The notes beneath the pieces are model-generated. The model saw only the letters and a list, made by a program, of their open reading frames with translations. It did no database searches and was not told the origin of the DNA. Positions 58,102-64,000 of a stretch of 64,000 nucleotides of DNA are shown here, piece by piece. How positions within the stretch are numbered: position 1 is the first letter of the stretch; each line of letters begins with the position of its first letter. Position numbers and translations under genes: made by a program. This DNA comes from DATBGS01 sp036557885 (GTDB taxonomy: Bacteria > Chloroflexota > Ktedonobacteria > Ktedonobacterales > DATBGS01): assembly GCA_036557885.1 (NCBI GenBank), contig DATBGS010000060.1, forward strand, positions 1 to 64,000, given 5' to 3'.

Positions 58102-58677
58102 CTACGGGATGGGGAAGTTTGGCTGCCCGCCGCCTGTGTTGGGGAACTGCCCAGGCACATTGGGCGATGGCGTGATGTAGATATTGGGCGTGCCAGGGAC
58201 GGGCGTGCCCCCGCCAATGGTGCCGCTGAGCACCACCTGCCCGCAGGCAATCACCGTATCGGTGATGCTAGGGCCGTTATGCAGCACGATAAACCAGGAC
58301 GGGCTGACAGCCCCGCTGATGGTCGTGCTGCTGCTGCCCTGTCCATCCTGCGCAATGGTTGCGGTTTGCAGCTTGGCGACCAGCGTGCCAGAGCAGGAGC
58401 CATAGCGAATAGAGAGCGCGTAGACGGCGTAGGGCGTCAGATGCTGGAGGTGGACATCCACAACGGTGTACTGGCCGCCCTGGATGGGCGCCAGATTCGC
58501 TGTGCCTTTGATGTCCGAGCCGATCACCGCCGCCAGCGTCGCGTTGCCTCCGGTCTGAACGGCGTTGACCGGGATGACGAGAAAGAGCACGACCCCAAAG
58601 ACGATGATTCCTCCCAGGGGCACCAGGATACGCACGCGCCTGCCTCCTATCCAGACGAAAAGAACGGCGATACACAT
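58102..58677 (-). CDS. Secreted or membrane-tethered CHRD-like protein
   Basis: 191 residues. One N-terminal hydrophobic segment (about 14-38), then beta-rich LAAVIGSDIKGTANLAPIQGGQYTVVDVHLQHLTPYAVYALSI, a CHRD-like pattern, and a Pro/Gly-rich tail. Function unknown. AGAGAACTTCG precedes the ATG. It may be cleaved. Confidence 0.62.
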   Translation of the reverse strand: MCIAVLFVWIGGRRVRILVPLGGIIVFGVVLFLVIPVNAVQTGGNATLAAVIGSDIKGTANLAPIQGGQYTVVDVHLQHLTPYAVYALSIRYGSCSGTLVAKLQTATIAQDGQGSSSTTISGAVSPSWFIVLHNGPSITDTVIACGQVVLSGTIGGGTPVPGTPNIYITPSPNVPGQFPNTGGGQPNFPIP

Positions 58678-58735
58678 CGAAGTTCTCTGGCAGAGAGCGT
58701 GCCATCGTAGAGGCGCGGTTTGGGGCTGAGATGGG

Positions 58736-59620
58736 TTAGTCCTGATGCGCGGGCTGGATGTGGCGCAGAAATTCCCAGGATTTTACGTCGCGTTCCAGGT
58801 GGAAACGAATCAACGTTTGCAGCAAATACTCAATTTCGTGCTGCTGGCTGCTCTCCAGCCGCAGGCGCGGCAGGCGCTCCCAGGAAGTCGTCTGGAGCAG
58901 GCGCAGCACCTTCAGGCTGGCAAGCGAGACGGGGCGATGCGCGTAACGCGAGCAGTTGGGGCAGATGATGCCGCCCAGCGTGGCGTTAAAGCCATTTTCC
59001 ACTGGCTCAAGTGCTGTGCCACAGACCACACAGTCGTGCAGCGCGGGCTGATAGCCCAGTGTGCCCAGCAGGTGCAGTTCAAAATAGCGCAAGACTTGCC
59101 AGGCGCGGCTGCGGTACGGCGTGGCGCCGTTGCTGCCATTGGATGCGCCGTTGCCGTTGTGCGGCGCGTCGGCCAGCGGCGCCAGCCGCGTGTCCTCGTG
59201 ATGGTGGCCGTTCCCATTGCTTGCCAGTGCCGCGTCTTCATCCAGGCGGCGCAACGTCTCGATCATCAGGGTGTAGAGGTCGCGGTGTTCGCTGTGGTCT
59301 TCGGTAAACTTGTCCAGCAGTTCCGCCAGATAGTAGGCGGTGGTGGCGTGCCAGAGCGTGCCGCGCAGGTGCGGGAAGGATTCGCGCACCTCGCCCTGGG
59401 TCACAATGGCAAGCTCGCGCCCGGTGGCAAGCTGCAACTGGCTGCGGGTGAAGGGTTCCACATGCCCGGCTAGTCGGCTGGTTGTGCGCCGCGCGCCTTT
59501 AGCAATGGCGCGCAGTTTCCCCTGATTGGGGGTAAAGATGGTGAGAATCCTGTCGGCCTCACCGTAGTCCATGCGTTTGAGAATGCAGGCTTCGGTGCTG
59601 AGGAGATGAGGCTGACGCAT
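58736..59620 (-). CDS. recO: DNA repair protein RecO
   Basis: 294 residues. N-terminal OB fold (ACILKRMDYGEADRILTIFTPNQGKLRAIAKGARR), a helical middle, and C-terminal zinc finger with CVVCG and CPNC. RecO loads RecA on SSB-coated DNA and anneals strands. Unusual: a 40-residue Asn/Gly/His-rich insert (about residues 137-175) between the OB fold and the helical core. AAGGATGG precedes ATG 59620; an earlier in-frame ATG at 59695 lacks a site. Confidence 0.93.
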   Translation of the reverse strand: MRQPHLLSTEACILKRMDYGEADRILTIFTPNQGKLRAIAKGARRTTSRLAGHVEPFTRSQLQLATGRELAIVTQGEVRESFPHLRGTLWHATTAYYLAELLDKFTEDHSEHRDLYTLMIETLRRLDEDAALASNGNGHHHEDTRLAPLADAPHNGNGASNGSNGATPYRSRAWQVLRYFELHLLGTLGYQPALHDCVVCGTALEPVENGFNATLGGIICPNCSRYAHRPVSLASLKVLRLLQTTSWERLPRLRLESSQQHEIEYLLQTLIRFHLERDVKSWEFLRHIQPAHQD

Positions 59621-59746
59621 GCGAATTCCATCCTTACATCTCAGGTGTTGGCTGGCTATGGTACAATGGGGCAGCACATCGGGTGAAGCCCACATGAGCG
59701 CTGCTCTGGGCGCCCCTGATTATATAACATCTTGTGAAGGAATACG

Positions 59747-60343
59747 ATGTATCCTCCTAATTTATTCTTTCGCTGGGGGCGCTGGGCGGTGATGCTCGCT
59801 CTTTTGGCGCTGGTGGTCTTGAGCGGCTGCTCGGATAGCCCGCCCCAGCCTCCCACTGCGAACAATGACACGCCACAGCCCACCACTCCGCTCCAGCAGC
59901 CCACGCTGACCCCGCTGGTCGGCTGGCACACCTATCAAAACACCATGTATCTCTTCTCCATCCAGTATCCGCCGGATTGGATGGCGCAGGCCATCTCGCA
60001 TGCCGACCTCTCGCCGCCCTATGAGGAGGTGGATTTTTACCCCAGGGCCAGCGGCCCCGCTGTGCCGGACCTGAATGTCATCACGATCACTGTGACGCAA
60101 GCGACGCCCGATAGCCCCGATAGCGGTGTGCCGCAGAACTTTGCGCCCATTGGCATGATCACGCTGTCTGGACAAGCTGAGGATATATTTGCTGGCCCCG
60201 ATCCCAGCGGCGGCCAGGATTTGCTGGTGCAGTATGCCGTGAATGGCGAACTGTTTTTCTTCACCTCCCGAACCGACCCTGCTTCCGCTGCTGCCTTCAA
60301 GCAGACGTTTACACAGATGCTCTCAACCTTTCAGCAAGGATAG
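59747..60343 (+). CDS. Lipoprotein, PsbP-like fold
   Basis: 198 residues. A signal peptide ends in the lipobox LSGC. After a Pro/Thr/Gln linker, MYLFSIQYPPDWM begins a domain with the YSIxYPxDW pattern of PsbP-like proteins. It is anchored outside the membrane. Function unknown. The 141-bp element starts 2 bases after its stop codon. Confidence 0.75.
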   Translation: MYPPNLFFRWGRWAVMLALLALVVLSGCSDSPPQPPTANNDTPQPTTPLQQPTLTPLVGWHTYQNTMYLFSIQYPPDWMAQAISHADLSPPYEEVDFYPRASGPAVPDLNVITITVTQATPDSPDSGVPQNFAPIGMITLSGQAEDIFAGPDPSGGQDLLVQYAVNGELFFFTSRTDPASAAAFKQTFTQMLSTFQQG

Positions 60344-60345
60344 CC

Positions 60346-60486
60346 TGGCGAATAAATTCCCCAGAAGGGGCAAGCTGCGGCTATGGGCGTGCCGCCCCGA
60401 AACCCGCCTGCGCGGGTTGAGATTCGTCCCAGTCCGCGAAGGCGGACTTTGTGGCCGTAGGCCCATAGGCGCGATTTTAATCGCCA
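60346..60486 (+). repeat. 141-bp composite hairpin element (copy 2)
   Basis: Same orientation and order as 41147-41285: TGGCG start, AACCCGCC/GGCGGGTT-type hairpin (60401-60418), AGTCCGCGAAGGCGGACT hairpin (60431-60448), GCGATTTTAATCGC hairpin, CGCCA end. Extra inner hairpin CCCCAGAAGGGG near 60359-60370. Together with copy 1 this indicates selection on pairing. It lies right after the lipoprotein stop. Confidence 0.8.
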
Positions 60487-60551
60487 GCACTTGTAGGGTT
60501 TGCGCGTTGTGCTGCGTCAATAGGGAAGAATCAGCGAAAAAGGAGGGGAAA

Positions 60552-61181
60552 ATGATGTTTCAGTTTGCGCTGAGTTCCCCTTCTCCCCCAGTGCCGCCCT
60601 CTGATACAGCATCGGCGTCGCTGGTGGAGCGGGCACGCGCCGGGGACCGCGACGCCTTCACCGCGCTGTTCCACCAGTACAACGCGCCGATCTGTCGCTA
60701 TCTGGCGCATCTGGTGGGCAACGATGAGACGGGGGCTGATCTGGCACAGGAGACGTTTTTTCTGGCCTGGCGCGGGCTGCCGGGCATGCGCGATGAAACC
60801 CGTTTTGCGCCCTGGCTCTATAAGATTGCGACCAACCTGGCGCGTTCGCATCTGCGCCGCTCCCGCCTGATTCGCTGGTTGCCCTGGGCGGAACCTGTCA
60901 GCCAGCACAGCAGCATCCCAACGCTGCCCGGCCCAGAAAATCGGCTGGCAGAAGCCGAGCAGGTGAAGCTGGCCCTGGCCCAACTGACGCCCACCTATCG
61001 CACCTGCCTGCTCTTGCAACTGGAGGGCGGCTTTTCTCAGCGCGAGATTGCTGACTTCCTGCACCTGAGCGAAAAGAGCGTCAGCGTGTATGTCAGCCGG
61101 GGACGACAGCAGTTTCTCCAGGCATACGAACGCCTGGAGGGGGAAGTACAAGCCTCGCAGAAAGGAGGGCACACCCCATGA
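60552..61181 (+). CDS. ECF RNA polymerase sigma factor
   Basis: 209 residues. Region 2: DAFTALFHQYNAPICRYLAHLVGNDETGADLAQETFFLAWRGL and WLYKIATNLARSHLRR. Region 4: LTPTYRTCLLLQLEGGFSQREIADFLHLSEKSVSVYVSRGRQQFLQAYERL. AGGAGGGGAAA precedes ATG 60552; a frame extends upstream but overlaps the repeat. Overlaps the next gene by ATGA. Third ECF/partner pair. Confidence 0.94.
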   Translation: MMFQFALSSPSPPVPPSDTASASLVERARAGDRDAFTALFHQYNAPICRYLAHLVGNDETGADLAQETFFLAWRGLPGMRDETRFAPWLYKIATNLARSHLRRSRLIRWLPWAEPVSQHSSIPTLPGPENRLAEAEQVKLALAQLTPTYRTCLLLQLEGGFSQREIADFLHLSEKSVSVYVSRGRQQFLQAYERLEGEVQASQKGGHTP

Positions 61182-62185
61182 AGACCTCCGTTCCACACCC
61201 CTGTCCGGCCTGGGCAGAAAAACTAGCCGCTGTTCATAGCAATGATCTCTCACCTGAAGAACGCACCGCGCTGGAAGTGCATGTCGCCTCCTGTGAGCAG
61301 TGCCGCGCAGCCCAGGAGCGCTACGCGCAAATGGACGCCGCGATTCTGCGCCTGCCCGCGCCTGTGCTGCCAGAGCTACCCGCGAAGGTGTTGGCGCAGT
61401 GGGCGGCAGAAGACCGCGCGGCGCGGAGGTCGGGCGTGGTGCGCCCCCTCCGCTCGCAGGAGCAGCCCTTGCTGCGCGATACGCCCACCCTGCCCGATGG
61501 CCCGATTGCGCCGTCGCGCCCGGAAAGACGCCCGCCGCGCCGTCCCTTTTCGCTGCTGACCGCTATTGCTGCGGTGCTGCTGGTAGCGCTGCTGACGACG
61601 GCGCTCATCGCCAGCCGTCTGCATTTCGGGCCGCCAAGCGGCGGCCCAGGCCCACAAAATACGACGCCGCCAACTGGCATCACCGTCATCGCAACACAGG
61701 GGACGGCGGTTATTTCGCCATCGCCCACCCCAACAAGCCATCCGGTCAAGGTCTACTTCTCGCACAACCCGGAGAGCTATAACGACCCAAGCTTTGTGCA
61801 GGCGGTGCAGCGTATCTCGCCCGATGCAGGCGTGGCGACCTTTGCCCTGAAGCAGTTGTTCCTGGGGCCAACCGCCGACGAGCAGGCGCAGGGCTACTTC
61901 TCCGAGTTCGTGGGCAATCTGGGCAATGACAACGTGTGCAGCGACACCTCCAAAGTTTTTACGCTCTCGCTGGATCACCGGGGCACCACGCCCGAAACAG
62001 GCACCGCGACGGTGATGCTGTGCGTCTCGGTGACAATCCCTGGTGATCTCTCCGGGTTCCGCATGCAGGCGATGATTACGGCAACCCTGACGCAGTTCCC
62101 CAACACGAAGAAGGTGGTCATTCTGAACAACCAGGGCAACTGTTTCAATGACCTGCGCGGTGGGAACAATTGTCTGCAAGGATAG
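61178..62185 (+). CDS. Zinc-finger anti-sigma factor with GerMN outer domain
   Basis: 335 residues. N-terminal zf-HC2-like motif (H35, C39 and C42 in EVHVASCEQC, plus HPCP). One membrane helix near residues 127-147. The outer part, from residue 190, has VYFSHNPESYNDPSFVQAVQRISPDAG, then TFALKQLFLGPTADEQAQGYFSEF, the pattern of GerMN (sporulation/germination) domains, which bind cell-wall-related or peptide ligands. It likely holds the adjacent ECF sigma until a signal arrives. Confidence 0.82.
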   Translation: MKTSVPHPCPAWAEKLAAVHSNDLSPEERTALEVHVASCEQCRAAQERYAQMDAAILRLPAPVLPELPAKVLAQWAAEDRAARRSGVVRPLRSQEQPLLRDTPTLPDGPIAPSRPERRPPRRPFSLLTAIAAVLLVALLTTALIASRLHFGPPSGGPGPQNTTPPTGITVIATQGTAVISPSPTPTSHPVKVYFSHNPESYNDPSFVQAVQRISPDAGVATFALKQLFLGPTADEQAQGYFSEFVGNLGNDNVCSDTSKVFTLSLDHRGTTPETGTATVMLCVSVTIPGDLSGFRMQAMITATLTQFPNTKKVVILNNQGNCFNDLRGGNNCLQG

Positions 62186-62202
62186 GGGTATCTCTCTCGC
62201 TC

Positions 62203-62226
62203 GTAGCCCCGGCGACCCTGCCGGGG
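62203..62226 (+). repeat. Single REP-like unit
   Basis: CCCCGGC-GACCCT-GCCGGGG at 62207-62226, preceded by GTAG. Same unit as the pairs at 2564 and 9448, with one loop change. Stem retained. Confidence 0.75.
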
Positions 62227-62269
62227 CGAGGATGGCATCTCTCCGGGTTAGCCCACTCGATCTGCCAGA

Positions 62270-62311
62270 CAAGGCAGCGGCAGAGGTGTGCACACCTCTG
62301 CCGCTGCCTTG
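62270..62311. terminator. 42-base perfect palindrome between convergent genes
   Basis: Arms of 21 bases without a loop, between the anti-sigma stop (62185) and the DUF6325 stop (62358). Can fold on both strands and end transcription from both sides. Confidence 0.75.
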
Positions 62312-62357
62312 CTCGTATCAGCCGCGTCTTCCTCGATGAAGAGGAAGACACCCTGGG

Positions 62358-62882
62358 TTAGTGCATTGCTTGCTCAGCCGCCTGCAATTCGGCCCCCAGC
62401 ATCATCAGCGAGCGCGGGCGCACCAACCCCTGGGTCAGGATTACCACGCCCTGCTTCTGCACATTTTCCTTCAACTCCAGCACCCACCGATGTTCAATCA
62501 ACGCAATGGCGCAGGCAGCCCCTGGCGGCAAATCCTGTGCGGCCTCGTAAATCCGCTCCTTGATTTCCTGCGCTGGCTCGCCAAAATCCTGATCAGCGAA
62601 GGCGCCCGTGCCAAGCTCCCCACCGCCCTTGACATACTCCATAGCGGCACCCATCCCAATCAAGACCCGCGCCAGGGTTCCGAATTTCCGCTGCTCATCC
62701 TCGCCCAGCCCAGACATCCGACCAGACTGTAGGGTTCCATCCTCCGCCTTCCGAATGTAGGCCAGGTCAATCAGGCGAATATTCCCCCGCTCGCTGGCAG
62801 TGCGCAACTGCCGGACGACATCTTTTTGCTGCTCTTCTGTTCGCACTCCAAAAACGATGTACTGAATAGGTCCAACGGCCAT
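62358..62882 (-). CDS. DUF6325-like protein
   Basis: 174 residues. GPIQYIVFGVR, NIRLIDLAYIRKAEDG and ACAIALIEHRWVLELKENV resemble the DUF6325 (older DUF1269) family, which occurs in actinobacteria and Chloroflexota and has unknown role. Mostly helical, cytoplasmic. AAGGAGGTAAAGCACAC precedes the ATG. Lone gene. Confidence 0.75.
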   Translation of the reverse strand: MAVGPIQYIVFGVRTEEQQKDVVRQLRTASERGNIRLIDLAYIRKAEDGTLQSGRMSGLGEDEQRKFGTLARVLIGMGAAMEYVKGGGELGTGAFADQDFGEPAQEIKERIYEAAQDLPPGAACAIALIEHRWVLELKENVQKQGVVILTQGLVRPRSLMMLGAELQAAEQAMH

Positions 62883-63115
62883 GTGTGCTTTACCTCCTTG
62901 TAAAAGATGCTCGTTTGTAACACTGCTGAACGCTCGCTGCTACTTCCCACGCGAGCGCATGGGCAAGAATCTGCACAATGGGGGCCGAACTCATGCCTAC
63001 TTTTTCATGTGGGAGCGTGTTTCTGCCGGGGCCACCAGAAAGCCCTACGCGATATAATCCCTCCAGAGCTTACAAATACTCTTCTTTCTCACACGCTCGC
63101 AGGAGGAAATGCCGG

Positions 63116-64000
63116 ATGAAAGCCGTCTTATGCAAAGCCTTTGGCCCGCCAGAAGCGCTGGTGGTGGAAGAGATTGAATCGCTGACGCCCAGCAAGTATC
63201 AGGTGGTGGTGCAGGTCAAAGCCGCTGGCGTCAATTTCCCCGATACACTGATGATTCAGGGGCAATATCAATTTAAGCCGCCGTTTCCCTTCTCGCCCGG
63301 CGCAGAGTCGGCAGGCGTGGTGAAGGCGGTTGGGTCGGGCGTGGAGGGCGTGAAGGTGGGGGACCGCGTGATTGCTTTTACCGGGCATGGCGCCTTTGCC
63401 GAAGAAGTGCTTGCCACCCCGGACCAGCTTACCCCCATCCCAGAGGGTGTAGATTTCCGCGTGGCTGCCTCGTTTATCATGACCTACGCCACCTCCTACC
63501 ACGCGCTGAAAGACCGCGCGCACCTTCAGCCCGGTGAAACGCTGCTGGTGCTGGGCGCGGCTGGCGGCGTTGGGCTGTCTGCGGTGGAGCTTGGCAAGCA
63601 GATGGGCGCGCGGGTCATTGCCGCCGCCTCCAGCGAGGAAAAGCTGGCGGTTTGCCAGCAGCACGGCGCGGACGATCTAATCAACTACGCCAGCGAAGAC
63701 CTGAAGCAGCGCGTCAAAGACCTGACGGGCAGCAACGGCGTGGATGTCGTCTATGACCCCGTTGGCGGAGATTTCTCCGAGGCGGCGCTGCGTGGCATTG
63801 CCTGGAACGGGCGCTTTCTGGTGATTGGCTTCACCGCCGGGCAGATACCACGTATCCCACTGAATCTGGCGCTGCTCAAGGGCTGCTCCATCGTGGGCGT
63901 CTTCTGGGGCGCGTTCACCGCCCGCCAGCCACAGCAGTATCAGCAGAATCAGCGCGAACTGCTGGGCATGCTGCAAGCGGGCAAGCTCAAGCCGCGCATC
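63116..64000 (+). CDS. NADPH:quinone oxidoreductase-type MDR protein, C-terminus off the right edge
   Basis: 295 codons are visible. Quinone-oxidoreductase features: GVNFPDTLMIQGQY, PGAESAGVVKAVG, GDRVIAFTGHGAFAEEV, and the nucleotide loop VLGAAGGVGLSAVELGKQMGARVIAAAS. No zinc-ligand motif, as in zinc-free QOR/zeta-crystallin enzymes. Reduces quinones or enones with NADPH. AGGAGGAAATGCCGG precedes ATG 63116. TATAAT at 63053-63058 is a candidate -10. Confidence 0.92.
   Translation, partial: MKAVLCKAFGPPEALVVEEIESLTPSKYQVVVQVKAAGVNFPDTLMIQGQYQFKPPFPFSPGAESAGVVKAVGSGVEGVKVGDRVIAFTGHGAFAEEVLATPDQLTPIPEGVDFRVAASFIMTYATSYHALKDRAHLQPGETLLVLGAAGGVGLSAVELGKQMGARVIAAASSEEKLAVCQQHGADDLINYASEDLKQRVKDLTGSNGVDVVYDPVGGDFSEAALRGIAWNGRFLVIGFTAGQIPRIPLNLALLKGCSIVGVFWGAFTARQPQQYQQNQRELLGMLQAGKLKPRI

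Noticed and set aside
60243..60551. Upstream extension of the third ECF sigma gene to 60243
   Set aside because: It overlaps the lipoprotein gene and the 141-bp repeat; ATG 60552 has a near-perfect ribosome site and the family's start.
1..64000. CRISPR array, rRNA or tRNA genes
   Set aside because: No regularly spaced direct repeats, no cloverleaf with a TTCRA loop, and no conserved rRNA segment were found by eye. A tRNA search program would settle this.

Overview
The window looks like chromosome of a GC-rich, mycelial-type Chloroflexota, most likely class Ktedonobacteria. This is an inference from gene content: several ECF sigma factors paired with membrane-anchored sensors, an F420-type luciferase-like oxidoreductase, a DUF6325-like protein, a GerMN-type anti-sigma factor, many lipoproteins and TPR proteins, and a solitary TnpB. 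No rRNA, tRNA, CRISPR array or prophage was seen. About 70 genes are called. Most are housekeeping or accessory genes in units of one to three, and convergent gene ends are often separated by long perfect inverted repeats.

Layout. 1-1.9 kb: an ECF sigma factor and a membrane protein ending in an Asp-box propeller, cut by the left edge. 2-5.4 kb: phosphatase, a frameshifted msrA, HD hydrolase, aldehyde dehydrogenase. 5.4-6.4 kb: a three-gene toxin-antitoxin-like unit. 6.7-9.4 kb: ARPP-1-like protein and a MOCOS-like class V aminotransferase. 9.7-11.5 kb: second ECF/membrane pair. 11.7-17.7 kb: orphan peptide-binding lipoprotein, glycosyltransferase, NTF2-like remnant, two lipoproteins. 17.8-25.7 kb: small membrane proteins, TrpF-like protein, two metallophosphoesterases, DinB, GNAT, a Phd/Doc-like pair, chromate transporter. 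25.7-41 kb: sugar porter, alanyl-tRNA editing protein, SDR, an HExxH protein, a large membrane glycosyltransferase, duplicated YbjQ protein, luciferase-like oxidoreductase, MFS, membrane Ser/Thr kinase, ABC-F ATPase. 41-50 kb: regulators (tandem winged-helix, TetR, MarR, HxlR), an HExxH-TPR protein, HD hydrolase, TatA, glycerophosphodiesterase, NicO transporter. 50-52 kb: TnpB followed directly by a membrane TPR gene. 52-57 kb: TPR and receiver-linker-MshEN-like proteins. 57-64 kb: ArsR/SRPBCC pair, RecO, lipoprotein, third ECF/anti-sigma pair (zinc finger, TM, GerMN), DUF6325-like protein, and a quinone oxidoreductase cut by the right edge.

Strongest observations: (1) two full copies of a 139-141 bp element made of nested hairpins, with paired-base changes between homologous hairpins; (2) a REP/BIME-like repeat with a seven-pair stem at three places; (3) three ECF sigma factors each coupled to a single-pass protein with a different outer domain; (4) a one-base frameshift in msrA just after the catalytic motif; (5) a TnpB gene with a consensus promoter that predicts an almost leaderless mRNA and whose stop codon overlaps the next gene's start.

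Sigma-A-like promoters (TTGACA-type, 17-18 bp spacer, TATACT-type) were located by eye in many intergenic regions. Family names are recognised from motifs and remembered family features, not from database searches.
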